Part shown: positions 51,201-62,365 of the stretch, in pieces | How positions within the stretch are numbered: the first letter of the stretch is position 1 | Layout of the letters: each line of letters starts with the position of its first letter | Assembly (NCBI RefSeq): GCF_043641665.1 | Contig: NC_092191.1 | Coordinates: 3,172,001 to 3,236,000 of the forward strand | DNA: 64,000 nucleotides | Reading direction: 5' to 3' | Source: Enoplosus armatus | Taxonomy: Eukaryota; Chordata; Actinopteri; Centrarchiformes; Enoplosidae | The notes under the pieces: generated by a model | Databases searched by the model: none | What the model was told of the DNA's origin: nothing | Seen by the model: the letters and a program-made list of their open reading frames with translations, nothing else | Program-made: the position numbers and the translations under genes

Positions 51201-52788
51201 TCTCACATTTGGATCAAGTTATTTTGGTCATGCTGTGAGGTCGGTGTTGTCGGGCAGTGAACTGCAGGTCCTGAGATGTTCTGAAAAAGTTTTAAATATT
51301 TAAATATCGGGCTTTAAGTATTGAAATATTTTGAACACTGTGAACAGAGGCAACAAGTGTGTTCCTGTTGTAGTGCTGAAATTATGCAAATGATGCCCTC
51401 CATCCTCTAAACAACATTTAACACTCAGAAATATCCACATGCTTAAGATCATGACTGTTGCTCAGGTTTCACTGTGAAAATGACATTTAGCTCATAAACT
51501 GCTAGAACAGATAATTTATCTCTTACTGCATTAATGTCCAGTAAGAGTGTTCAAACTTTCATCACAAATGGAGCCCAAACTGCCAGGTTCAGCACATGAA
51601 TTGAATAGCTGGCTGCACAAAGTGAGGTCAACCTGAAACCAAGGCTCTACGAGGACAACCTGTAATCCTGACAGTTTCCACATCTCAAAGATGAGACAGC
51701 CACATTTTTCAGTACACTGTTGGCTAATCATTAAGCAATTATCAATCAGTTTTCTTACAGGTGATGTGAAGTGGTTTGGTGCAGTCTCCAGACTTTAAGA
51801 GTGTTTTCTGTATTTAAATGGTCTAATTCCTGCTGAATTGCAGCTGCCTGCCTTTTAAAATAATTTGCCTGTTAATCATCTGCACCTGTTGTGCAAGTCA
51901 GGCTGTAAATTAATGCATTACAAGTTTAATGTAACAATAAAACGCTTTTCTTTAATTCCTCATTCATCTTAACTTAGTTAAACGCAGTTTCACTTTTTGT
52001 GACTTAATTTCCTGATTAACTGTTTTTCTCGGGTACTAAAAATGTGCAAGCATTTTGTTCAGTGAAAATCTGTTTTTATTTTGGAAAATTCAGTCCCAGG
52101 TAGTGAAGAAATGTTCTTCAGAGGTTTTCAATTTGACTCTCTGAAAACTGCAGATATTCTAATACAGCCGATTACAAATCAGTTACCTTATTTATGTAGT
52201 GAGTATTCACTACAAAAAGACACAGCATCCAGTGGGAATTTAATTAACACAGAATGCTGCATTGAGGGCAAAATGATAACTTGTCACTGTATATCACCAG
52301 CACAACTTCTGTCTAAACCTTATTTACATTTTTATTTCAGATCAATACTACAGACGTCCAGGACATAGACTTATCCCGTTTTGTTCCACAAGAGGTCGAC
52401 AACACAGGCATTACCGTAGCATCCACGGACCGATTCACCTCTAGGAATAAGACCAAGCCGACGAAAACAGACAATGGTAAGAAAAAGTCACTGATTAGAT
52501 AAATGGTTTCTTCAGTTGGTAGACTAAACAACTATCTGTAACCAGCCAATACGTTTTGTTCAAATCATAACTAAAGATGACCTTAAAGACAAACAAATGA
52601 GCACAGTATGAGACACAAATATCATAAACCAAACAAACATGATTAAAAATATATTTTTCTTCCTGCTTCTTGTCCTCTGCCCACCTACAGGGGAGCAGCT
52701 GAACGCAGCTTGCGGTGGCGCTGAGGCCAACGGGCTTTCGGGGGCAGAGGGAGGCGGGGAGGACGGAGGAGGGGAGGGGGAAGAGGAA

Positions 52789-52823
<35 letters not shown>

Positions 52824-52908
52824 AGTACCGGTGGATGAGAACCTGTTCACGGGAGAAGATCTGGAGGAGCTCGACGAGGAACTCAACACACTGGCGCTGG
52901 AAGACTGA
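45258..52908 (+). CDS. zc3h15: Zinc finger CCCH domain-containing protein 15 (DRG family-regulatory protein 1), 11 coding exons
   Basis: Coding exons: 45258-45332, 47169-47270, 47541-47646, 47826-47978, 48640-48731, 49465-49647, 50395-50475, 50622-50687, 50829-50939, 52341-52476, 52691-52908. All introns are GT-AG, the frame stays open, and the spliced length is 1323 nt (440 aa; human is about 426). The start opens MPPKK, as in vertebrate orthologues. The N-terminus is Lys-rich and basic. CCCH finger 1 is C103-x7-C111-x5-C117-x3-H121; finger 2 is the wide C178-x17-C196-x6-C203-x3-H207. A Lys/Glu-rich helical stretch follows (about 220-285), then an acidic tail with 15 consecutive Glu (399-413) just before the conserved [13 protein letters not shown] end. 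From family knowledge, ZC3H15/DFRP1 (yeast Tma46) binds and stabilises the GTPase DRG1 and associates with ribosomes in the cytoplasm. Every key Cys and His is present and nothing is broken. The Glu run is longer than I recall in mammals. Confidence 0.97.
45333..47168 (+). other. zc3h15: zc3h15 intron 1 (1.8 kb)
   Basis: This is the longest intron of the gene, in phase 0, with donor GAG|GTAAAA and acceptor TTTTCTAG. Its first 300 bp are richer in CpG and continue the promoter's base composition. An open frame at 46055-46300 has no recognisable content and no splice support, so I treat it as chance. No repeat family was recognised here. Confidence 0.8.
49995..50060 (-). mobile_element. Retroposon tail inside zc3h15 intron 6
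   Basis: AAATAAACTTTATTTATAGT followed by GCACC and AACTGCTTCACACATATAGA is a LINE-tail-like sequence in the reverse orientation to zc3h15. It does not touch the splice sites. Confidence 0.45.
50940..52340 (+). other. zc3h15: zc3h15 intron 9 (1.4 kb)
   Basis: The intron is AT-rich, with a TTGTTGTTGTTG microsatellite near 51,183-51,196 and acceptor TTTATTTCAG. Open frames at 51531-51731 (-) and 52081-52368 (+) show no known domain and are intronic noise. Intron 6 (49648-50394) carries a LINE-tail-like sequence, listed separately. Confidence 0.8.
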
Positions 52909-53820
52909 GAGCGAGCGCGTGAGAGGGAGTGAGCGTGAGGTGGAAGTTAGGACGGACTAAGTGACAAAGGGATGGACTGATGGATGCATGGAGCTAAACA
53001 ACAAAGAGACCAGATGTTTGAATGATTTTAAAATTTCAGAGACTCCAGTAATAAAGCCTGATTATATCATGACATCACTTCCTGTCTCTGCCCCCTCTGT
53101 TTTCTGTATCGCCCCTCTCACATCCCACCGTGTCCTCGGCTTTTTTGTCCATTGGGTGTCCAAATTTCCACAGCAGGGCCAATTAGCATTTACCAGGGCC
53201 AACTCCACATGAATGTTTGTCAGAATTTGTTGTGCACTTTTTGCTGCTCGACGAACTCGCTGGCTAATGTTGAAACTGAAATTACTTTTGATAAATTAGG
53301 CTTCAAGTGCTCTCTACCTGATCAGTTACATATTGAATATATTGATTTGCAGAGTGAGACATTGTAAGGGCTCATAAATGAAAGCACTATACTTGCGGGA
53401 TTGTACGGAGGGATAAGACTTCAATAAATCCAGTAACATTATCGATGGATGCTTGAAATTGCTGTCGCAAATTGAAGTTGTACAATGTGGGAACTGAACA
53501 GGAGTGATTCTGTTGTAAGAAACTGAATCTGTTCAGAGCCTCACCTGCTCTCATACCAAAATAAAAGCTTAGTTTGAGGTTGCATTTTCATCATTCTACT
53601 GAAGATTGTGTTCCCTTCTTGTGTTATGAAAATTTCATGTAACTTTTTGAGAGAAAAGTCCTGACTGAGCTTCTAAAATTTCGGCCCTATTTCTGAGACC
53701 AGATTAGTGCGATAGTTAAGCTGCAGCAGGGAAACCAAATGGTTCCATTATCAGCCCAGTATTGTAAATAATGTTCTCATGAGTTGCCTCCTGAATAAAT
53801 AAAAGATTACTGTACATCCA
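52909..53820 (+). terminator. zc3h15: zc3h15 3' UTR and poly(A) signals
   Basis: AATAAA hexamers after the stop lie at 53050-53055, 53423-53428, 53560-53565, and as an overlapping pair at 53794-53799 and 53798-53803. The last pair is followed at about 53,820 by a GT-rich stretch (GTGTGTGTC), the usual downstream element, so the most distal cleavage site is probably near 53,815. Alternative polyadenylation at the earlier hexamers is plausible. The hexamers are seen directly; which are used is inference. Confidence 0.6.
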
Positions 53821-54679
53821 GTGTGTGTCTCTTCTTGGATGATGCCAAGTCCCACATTCAGAGTTAAAGCAGATATAATCAAGTATGATGATGTATTGAA
53901 TGACGATGTGAAAGGGATTGCTCGCAGTAATGAACCTGCAGAGAATTTAACCAACAGAAATAAATTCTGCGTATTTCTAGAGATGAAAATGCTTTTTGGG
54001 TTGTTAATCATGACGTTCGGCCTGATGAGTTCATGGCTGAATTATCATGAGGGTAATTAAAGTATAGATATGTATCATTAAAGTAGCCCATAATCACATG
54101 TAATTGAAGCATTGTCTTGGTTACACCTGAAAAACTAATTTAGCTTTAGGGGCTTTAGCTTTTTTACAACTGTCAGACATTCATACCTACCACGGGAGGC
54201 TTGTTGGGTAGCTGTCGCCAATATTCATAACTATGCCAAATTCATTTGTTTTTTATTCAAATGTCCACAGTCCAACAGATCATTTAACCTAATTTTCTCT
54301 CAACTGTACTAACATAATGTAATTTCAGGCAGCTGGCAGTGATTTGACAAAGATTTGGTATGTGTCTGACAAAAACGTGTACACAACCATTTTCCCATTG
54401 ATTTTATTTAGCAGATTTGGCCTATACTTTTTCCACCACTACTCTGAAGAATATAATGTTTTTAACAAAACAAGTTGGCAAAGAGAGACAAAAAAGATTG
54501 AAAGATGAATTTTAAACCATCATCCAGGCCAGACAGGGAACCTTATACTTAACACCAAGGCTTACAGCTATGGGTCTGACATTTCACATAACGAATGTTA
54601 TTAAAAACAATTGTTGACAACAATCAGCTGTCCAGTAATTCATCAGGCAGCTATGAAAGAAGAGACGAGACAGGCTGAA
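53821..54679. other. Intergenic gap between the converging 3' ends of zc3h15 and rbm45
   Basis: This AT-rich spacer of under 1 kb separates two tail-to-tail genes. A 79-codon frame at 53821-54060 (+) overlaps an 86-codon frame on the other strand; neither resembles a known protein and I do not call them genes. No recognised repeat. The spacer is short enough for read-through or overlapping 3' UTRs. Confidence 0.6.
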
Positions 54680-54697
54680 TGGGATGTTCGACTGATC

Positions 54698-54703
54698 TTT
54701 ATT
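54698..54703 (-). terminator. rbm45: Poly(A) signal of rbm45
   Basis: This is a perfect minus-strand AATAAA (TTTATT on plus) in the context CATAAAAATAAAGATC. It is the first strong hexamer I would assign after the stop codon when the 3' UTR is spliced as proposed. Confidence 0.65.
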
Positions 54704-55136
54704 TTTATGGAGACAAAAACAGTTCACAGTGAGTCTGATAAACACCTTTGAACTAAACTCAACATGGGATTACAGGGCATACCGCAAGAGAAAAAAAGGA
54801 AGGACCAAACTGAAAAACTGTCTAGATCCAGCTTTACAAATCCTGTTTATCTTATTAACAGACTGCACTCTCCTGCAACAGTTGTAGAAGAAAATGCTGC
54901 CACCTGAACTACAATGTTAACTCATGAGATAGTTAAACTTGCAAGAGTTTCTTCAGTAGTCGGCATGAAGGCATGACACTGAGCACAAACTACACATACT
55001 GACATTGTTGCTGCTGTTCACAGACTGTATACGATTAAGACTCCATTGTAGTAGTGGATGCTACTGTGTACTTGTAATATCAGTGAGTCACAGCAAGGTC
55101 ACGGACCAGAAGTAAGGTCAGACAGGTGTCAAAGGT

Positions 55137-55188
55137 CGTGTCGGTCGGTCGGGAGAAGGTCTTGATGTCGGTCGGTCGGTCGGTCTGT
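55137..55188. repeat. (GTCG)n tetranucleotide repeats in the rbm45 3' UTR
   Basis: Two clusters, GTCGGTCGGTCGGG (from about 55139) and GTCGGTCGGTCGGTC (from about 55168); the rbm45 transcript would carry (GACC)n. Confidence 0.85.
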
Positions 55189-55238
55189 CAGGTCAGGTGT
55201 CATTGTGTCATGACAACAGTCGCCTAGGGAACAAGAAG

Positions 55239-55863
55239 CTGCAGTGTTATTCACAGGAAGAGAAACAACTCAACTGTCATCAGAAACGTGTTGACATCTT
55301 GTCAGACTAAGTAATGTTTTCCAATAATGATAATAGCAAAAACCATTTTACAGGAGTGCACGGGTGTGTGGAAGACTGCAAGTGGACATGTCAAGACAGA
55401 CGGAGCGCTCACACAAAATCTACTGAAGTTTGCAAATAAAACATTTTCACTGGGAGGTAAAATAATTTAGATTGTGTATTAAGGACCAAATATTTTGTAT
55501 TTTGTGTACTTTTTTGTGTGTAAGGACAAGCTGTCTTTGTCCCTGAACAAACCCTGAAATGGTCAAATTTAAAAGAAATGCACAGTAATATGTTGTATGA
55601 TACAGCTGCAAAAGGAGTTTTATATTACGTTAAATTATGTTTTTTTATGTTCTCAGTTAATAAACATGTCCACTGCATTTCCTGCATTTAGTGAGTAAAG
55701 ATATTTTCTTAAGCAAGAATGTGAGAAATGTACCTTTTCCTCTCTGTGTGTGTGTGTGTGTGTGTTGCTTTCACAAACCATGTAGCAGGCCTTCCACAGA
55801 ATACATTTACAGTAAATATATATAATATATTATGTTTCCTGCAGCAGAAAACTTTGCACTTAC
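55239..55863 (-). other. rbm45: Candidate intron within the rbm45 3' UTR
   Basis: Only 22 nt after the TAG stop the minus strand reads CCG|GTAAGT (donor at 55863-55862), a near-perfect donor. A matching acceptor lies at 55240-55239. The interval includes a GT microsatellite (55745-55765 on plus) and otherwise looks non-coding. Because the junction is less than 50 nt from the stop, it should not trigger nonsense-mediated decay. Confidence 0.5.
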
Positions 55864-55885
55864 CGGTCATTTCCGTCACCTGGTC

Positions 55886-58800
55886 CTAGTAGGTACGAGG
55901 ACGTTTATGAGATTCCTCTCTGGGAGGATCAGCCAGCATCACCTTCATCTTTACTCCATTGACGACCCGACCGTGGAGCACTGCCATGGCCTCATCTGCA
56001 CACTAAGAGATGAACATACAGAGGGGCAAAATACAGAAAGAATGACAGACTAAATGAGGCACCTGGTTCCCACTTCTGTTTGTTAGCATGTCACACAGAC
56101 TCTCCCTGGTCCACATGTCTATCTCTATTCATCCCTCCATCTTTCACTGTCCATTTATTCCTCCCTTCAGACTGTATTTATCCAACCATTTGACAAAACC
56201 TCCATCCCAGTTGCTATCCTTACATCAAATATTACCAATTTTTCTCTATCTAGTATGTTTTCAACTTCACACCCTTCCTTATTTAAGAGTTTGTCCTCCA
56301 TCAGTTCAGAATCTCACCTGTTTGTCTGCGTACTTCATGTATCCAACTTTCCTCCCAGGAACCAAATGGACTTCAATAAGGGAACCAAAGCGACTGGAGA
56401 GACAGACAGAGGGAGACACGGTGGGAGAAAAAACATTTAATTGTAAAGCAGGAATATTTGTGGAGGCATCATTTTAACAACAACATTAACATGTCATTTA
56501 AGAGCATTTAGCTTGATGCTCTCATCCAGCTCGTGATCAAAGGAACCTTTGACATTATTTTCACCATATGCACATTGTTTTATGCATTTTGTGACATTCA
56601 TACAAAAAGTATGTTTACAATGTTATAATTAAGTAAAATTATGAGTCAATGCATTGAACATTTACCAGAAAACGTCCTCCAGCACATCCGGAGGCAGCGG
56701 GGAGGGGCTGAACACAACAAACAAGCGCTCCTTCGCCTTGCTGTCCGGTGGAGCGAGCTTCTTCAGAGGGGGAAGGTTGACGTCTGTCTGAATCCGGGAC
56801 ATTGGGGAGACAGCAGAGAAGCCCTGGAGGATACAATCATTCAGCTTAAACCCTTTTATTTTTTACACCGAACTGAATAAAACCAATTGGTCAAATATTG
56901 TAATATCCTTGTGAACATCAGTTCCCAGGATCAGTGTGTTAAATCTTGTGTAATTACTGACTTCTATTTCATTAATTATAGAAGATGTAAAATGCTATAG
57001 GTAGCAGAGGAGGCCTGCAGGATTAATTACCCAGAAAAGTAATTAACCTTGAGTTGTTATTTACTGGCGAGTTGTTTTCTAAAGTTATGATGGTTGAATG
57101 TTGTCTCTAATGTGAAACCACAGTGAGAAAAATGTAAATATAGAATAATCCATATTTTGTGGCAGTTTTCCAGATTAGTTCAGCATAAATCTGACTGATA
57201 TCCTGCTGAAATGTAATCAATTTGTGATCAAATAAGTATTCTTGTCGACGATCCCTTCAGCACTGATTCAATAAATGTCAAAAATGCAAGAATAGTGAAC
57301 AGAAATCTCCCTTTCTTCAATACATTTTGTGTCGAAACAACTCGGAGAGATAAAGAGCAGTTTTTACTCACAGGGGGTTTCATTACTTGACTGGTGGACG
57401 GTCCGTTCCACACTGCAGACATCATCTGGGCTGCAACAAACTGCATGGCCATCCGACCTACAGGACTACACACAGACACAAGCACACAGGCTGCTTCAAG
57501 CTCATCTTCAAAAGTTCATCATGCCTATTCATTTGTTGCTGTGTGACCAAGTTACTTAAAGACTAGACTGCTTACAGACAGAGATGGAAACACAATTCTA
57601 TTGACTACAATACTGGGAACGTTTCAGGTTAATAGAAATGACTTTGTGTTTTTATTTTGTGTCTTTTTATGGTAATTTTAAACCTTTTGGGGTCATTTTA
57701 CTCGACATTTCCAGACTCCATTTCCAGCTTACTGCTCAGGCTGCTTTTTAAACAAGAGGTTTTCCTCTACGTCTTAACTGTGTGCTGTCAACAACCTTTA
57801 CTGCCTCAGACTACGTACTTAGTTGTTTACTGTATAAAGACCGCTTTCTCCTTTTGTTCTTCATCAGGGCGCACTGGAAAACAACTGCCCGGTCACTGTG
57901 GCCCACGGGGGGTAATAAACCCACTCACCCATGAATATTTAACAACAAATAAAATGTGACAAAGAAGACATGCAGAGGTTTCCGTTAATTATAGGTGGCA
58001 TTTTGGTCCCACGTTTTTAATTAATGGATATATTAACTTTAAAGGGCATTTCTGCTCCATGACTCCATTAACTGTGACCCTTCTGCAGACACACAGTAAG
58101 TGTATACTGTTGTGTGTATTAGTAAGTACACGCATGGGTGTGTACCTGCTGCGGTCCTCTCCGTCGTCAACAAAATTTACTGCCAGTCTGTTGCCAGGTG
58201 GATATTCAAAGCCATTCAGCTTTTCCTTGGCGTAAACCGCTGATCCAAGATTACTGTAGCGAATCAGCGCATGACCTGAGGGCACATGACACACAGGAAA
58301 CAAAAACAGACAGGATAGGGTTTAAGAGGGATACTTTGAGTTTAGAGTCATCAAAATAAACAGTGCGAACACATCAACATTCACAGACTACAGTGAACCA
58401 ATTTGAGTTTTTCTTTTTTACTTGAGCTTATATTAAAATAAAGAAAATTACTTTTTAAACAAAAAGCTCAGCAAAGACTTCTTTTTAAGACAGCTGAAAA
58501 CGTATTTCCATATCACAGGAAAGTATGATGCAATTGCTGGATGCTTTAGTGTCATCAAGTGGCCTACGTACAAAACTTCAGTCGCACACTTATCGCGGGA
58601 AAAACCCAGTATAACCTCGAGTTTAGAATATTCTATCAAAGACACCTTAACTTTGCTTTGATTCTGATGTGCAGTAACATATTACCCAGGTGAATTAAGC
58701 CCATCTTTGTGTTTAATCACTAACCTTTGCTCATTCCATAAGCGTCTCTCTGCAGCTCACAGTATTCCATACCAGGAATGATGTCAAATAGGGCAAAAAT

Positions 58801-61430
58801 CTGCTCCTGGGTAAGTGCAGCTCGTGTTGACATCATCAGGCACCGTGTGAAGTCACCGGAGCGATAGTCCACGACCGGGTAGTTGCTAGGGTCAGCTGTA
58901 GAGAGAAGAGGGACCCCAGGGTCACTAACAGGACGGAGACAACTGTAGTAAGGGATTCCCAGATGTATTCACATCAGCGACGCTTAAGATTCAAGTTCCC
59001 ATTTTAATTTAGCATTTTTGTTGCACAAGATTGTCACTGTTTTACTGTCAATTCCCTCCTTGGGCCACTTTGAGTGAATGAAACACTACAGCAGAAAAAT
59101 CCTCATTAATCCTCCGCATCCCCTGTGAGATATAAGCTCCCTAAACAACTCATAACTCAGTCTGTCTAAAGCCACTGTTTTGAAACATGCATTGTTTATA
59201 TCTATGTTTACTTGCTAGCAGTCTTCTTCCCTGCCTTTGCTGGTGCATTGCTGTGTTTCTTGGTGCGTTACCGCCACCTGCAGATCAGTGGAATAATGTG
59301 AAACCATTTGCAGAACGGGGACCCTCTCAAAAAAGACATTGCTCCACAGCGCTAGTGAAGGTATGAAACTCCACAGGGTACCTTTAAATACTAGGTACTG
59401 GTTACTGGTTCTGAAGAGTCCAAGGTGTGACCATAAATATGAATCATTAAGTTATAATAATATTACTAAACCTAAATAATTATGTAATAATTTCTTCCCT
59501 AGTGCCATTAACTATAATGTAATCTGACAGCACAAAATACAGGAGTGCGTCTCATGTCTGACGGACTTTAACTGCTGGTCATGGCCTTGAAAACTTAAAG
59601 GCAGATATTACAGGAAAGAAACTGCGTACCCATAGGGAAGGAATACTGGTTCATGGAGTCAGCAGCACCCATGTATTCACCTCTGGCCGATCCCCCGGTG
59701 TATTCTTCTGTAGCTGCAGCCTTGGTGCGAGGTTCAGCCAGGATGGCCCTGTAAGCTAATATCACCATCATCATCATCATCATCATCATCAAAGTTCTGA
59801 GCAACAAAAATGTCCACAGCAGAAGTTTTAACAACAGTCAGAAGCCACCATGGCTGGAAACACACTAAATATTCTGTTAACTTTATAGTATAAGTTCAGT
59901 TGTGAGTGTGTTGAAATGTAAAAGTCTCCCAGCACTTTTTCCTGCTGCTACTGCTACCACAAATAATAAACCAGTACAAGAATTTAACACAGTCTTACTT
60001 TTGTCACAGTTCTCTATAGCGAGGGCAGCTTGGGAAGGTTTGTAGTATCTCACGTAGCCCAGTCCTTTACTTTCCCCTGTGGTCTTATTCTTGATGATCA
60101 CGCAATACTCAATATCACCGTACTCCTGTAAGAGAGACATTATTTATCTATCATTTATTTATTTGTTCACCTCACTTAATATGTGAAGGTAAACAATCTA
60201 CATCTAATTTCCCTGACATTTTATATCTTGCATGGTAGTTTTATTTTACATATAGGCAACACTCAAGGGGGGGAAGATAGGCAAGCAGTGAGATGTAAAA
60301 GCACAGAATAGGTGTGTGACACAGTGAGTAGTTACCTTGAAAGTGTCTTTAAGGTCCTCCTCTGAGAAGGTTTTGGGGATCATGACAAAGATCCTGGTCA
60401 GCTCCTCATCCTCAACGTCTCTGTGTCTTGTTGAAGACCGTGACTGGGCAATAAACACCTACACAAACAACCAGAGAGGGAACAAAATGGTTTCAAATTG
60501 TTGGTTACAACTGCAGCCTAATAAATACCATAACATTAATAAATTCATACAACATACCAATTTATAATTTCCAATGGCACCTAAATTCACAAAACAACAT
60601 ATCCTCCCCTTCTCTATATCTAGTACTGCTGCTAGTTTGGCTTTTTATGTACCAAGTTGCTGTTCTGGATGTTTGTTTCTGAAACTTGAGCTGCCACTCC
60701 AATACAAGGAAAGTGAAAGTAGTGATTGACCTGTCTGTGCCACTCGAGGCACTGAATGCTTTCCACAGTGTCTTGGTTAGTCAAGAAGATCCACATTCCT
60801 TGCTATTATCATAGGGACTATTTCTTCAGTAGGAAGTAGTTTGAGAGGAAACTGAGGTCAGAGACGTAACGCGCCTCAAAACCTCAGCAAATAATACATG
60901 TCATGAACTAGCTGCATTACTAGACACTATTAAGAGAGAGCAAGGAAATGTGGATTTTGTTATTCGGGCGAAGTGACCATGTTAACACAGGTGTCGCCCT
61001 CCAACTAAGCTAGCTAACAGACGTTAACGCCCTTTGTAGCATGCTAGCAAGCTGTTGACCAGACGCAACCGTTTTAACTGAAACTTTCAAAATATTAACG
61101 GCTTTGATTCTGCCAGCTAGCCCAGCTTCCCAGCGGTCTAACTGTTAACGTTACCTTGATGGGTTTAGTCCCATCCACCAGCACTTTGCCGTGCATTTCC
61201 TCCATGGCCAGGCAGGCCTGCGAAGACTTAGCGAACTTCACATAGGAGATTCCTTTGGATTCCTTTGTCTGCTTGTCTTTGACAACCCAAACCCCCTGGA
61301 TGTCTCCAAACACAGAGAAACTTTCCCGAAGCTCATCTTCGGTTATGGACCGACTTGTGACCGCGAAAAGCCGGCTGTTGGGAGGGTCGTCGAGGTTTTC
61401 GGTTCCTTGTTTTGAGGGGTACTCCTCCAT
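55886..61430 (-). CDS. rbm45: RNA-binding motif protein 45, 10 coding exons
   Basis: Coding exons in transcript order (plus-strand coordinates): 61155-61430, 60336-60458, 59999-60125, 59630-59755, 58725-58895, 58146-58275, 57372-57465, 56666-56823, 56318-56393, 55886-56002. All introns are GT-AG, phases match throughout, and the sum is 1398 nt (465 aa; human is about 476). RRM1 spans about 20-99 (RNP2 LFAVTS 21-26, RNP1 KGISYVKF 59-66). RRM2 spans about 114-185 (RNP2 from I115, RNP1 KGLGYVRY 153-160). A divergent RRM3 lies at about 235-313 and RRM4 at about 382-452. The C-terminus is basic (HKRPRTY, 459-465) and fits a nuclear localisation signal. From family knowledge, RBM45 (Drb1) is a mainly nuclear RNA-binding protein that self-associates through the linker before RRM4 and appears in ALS/FTLD inclusions. 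Exon 4 uses the acceptor ending ATTAG at 59756; a competing AG 7 nt inside would shift the frame. The start has no in-frame upstream rival and matches the family length. Confidence 0.97.
59761..59790. repeat. (ATC)n trinucleotide repeat beside the rbm45 exon 4 acceptor
   Basis: Nine ATC and one ACC triplet; on the transcribed strand this is (GAT)n lying only 5 nt from the acceptor of exon 4 (exon starts at 59755), where a pyrimidine tract is expected. Confidence 0.9.
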
Positions 61431-61508
61431 CTTTGCTTCCTATTCAACAGAATGCTGCTAGTAGCAGTTGGTGCTTCCTTCACGTACTCCTCGGAACTTC
61501 CTGCTTCA
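61431..61508 (-). promoter_or_regulatory. rbm45: rbm45 5' UTR and proximal promoter with an ETS site
   Basis: Just upstream of the start (minus strand) is CAGGAAGT at 61496-61503, an ETS/GABP-type site 66 bp before the ATG. No TATA box is seen. The start context is AAAG-ATG-G, with purines at -3 and +4. The transcription start is probably inside or just beyond this block. Confidence 0.5.
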
Positions 61509-61828
61509 GCTTTGGAACATGTTATCTGAAGGATGTACATTGTGTACTGAATAGATGGAACCGTGAGTAGAACATTTCCATCAGTCATGTGATTTAATCT
61601 TTAAATGTATTGACCACGAGTTGCTTCGTGAGTTACTGTTATCTTGGCAAGGGGTAGTAAGTGGATTGTATCAATCCCCACAGTCGTGAAGCAGTCAGTA
61701 GAGCTGATAGTAGTGGCTGCAATGACAGTGGACGTTTACTGCCATCTACTGTACGGGAGATGTAAATGTCTTGTTCTCGGATGGTGAACGTTACAAAAGG
61801 ATGCTGCATAGAGCTTTCGTAACTCATC
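61509..61828. other. rbm45 upstream sequence
   Basis: No recognised gene. It contains TTTACTGCCATCTACTGTAC (61736), a short motif common in fish repeats. Distal promoter elements of rbm45 may lie here. Confidence 0.45.
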
Positions 61829-62005
61829 AGTGGTGGAGGAAGTATTCATTCTATTCAGAACTTAAGTAAAAGTGCTATATAAAGTACTAATACCACCCTG
61901 TAAAAATTGTCCATTACAAGTAAAAGCCTTGCATTGAAAATGTTAATAATATAGTATAATCAGGAATTATGCACTCAATGCAGTAAAAATGTCCCCTGTG
62001 ACTGT
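61829..62005. repeat. Dispersed repeat family R4
   Basis: GTGGTGGAGGAAGTATTCAT, then TTAAGTAAAAGTGCTATA, then TCCATTACAAGTAAAAGCCT match the copy at 11041 in order. It sits between the rbm45 promoter and an R1 copy. Confidence 0.6.
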
Positions 62006-62099
62006 TATACAATTATATCAGTAGGTTATTGTTACTCACGCATTAATGTAAAAGCAGGATTGTACAGCTGATTTGTAGTTAGTTGAGGTTGAGCTCATT

Positions 62100-62365
62100 T
62101 TTAACTCTAAAAAATATATTATTTTCATGATGGATTAATTTGCTGATAATTGTATCCATTTATCGATTGATTGGTTTGTAAAATATGTAAAAGTGACATC
62201 TTCACAATGCTTGTTTTGTCCAACCAACAGTTCAAAATTCTAATTTATTAAAAATGCATTAAAATAATTCATGAAATGTTTTTGCTGGAAAAATTATGAA
62301 ATGATTGACTGAAAATGTATTGGCAACTATTTAGATAATCGATGAATCGACCAATCATAATGTAA
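62100..62365 (-). repeat. Dispersed repeat family R1, reverse degenerate copy
   Basis: GTGACATCTTCACAATGCTT, then GTTTTGTCCAACCAACAGTTC, then a right end GATAATCGATGAATCGACCA identify it. It follows an R4 copy. Confidence 0.5.

Larger units (their letters stand above)
54680..55238 (-). other. rbm45: Probable terminal 3' UTR exon of rbm45
   Basis: On the minus strand a good acceptor (CACTGCAG, ending at 55239) opens this block, and AATAAA at 54698-54703 (minus) closes it about 20 nt before the proposed cleavage site. It would be joined to the coding part by the donor at 55864. It contains two clusters of a GACC tetranucleotide repeat (55137-55188). The junction is inferred from splice signals; without splicing, the same hexamer would end a 1.2-kb continuous 3' UTR. 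Confidence 0.55.

Noticed and set aside
52560..52889. 109-codon Ser-rich minus-strand frame
   Set aside because: It is the antisense of the zc3h15 poly-Glu exon.
59748..59755. Inner acceptor CTTACAG for rbm45 exon 4
   Set aside because: Using it shifts the frame, while the outer AG restores a T-Y-R-A-I-L-A-E-P run matching the family; it is kept only as a possible minor isoform.
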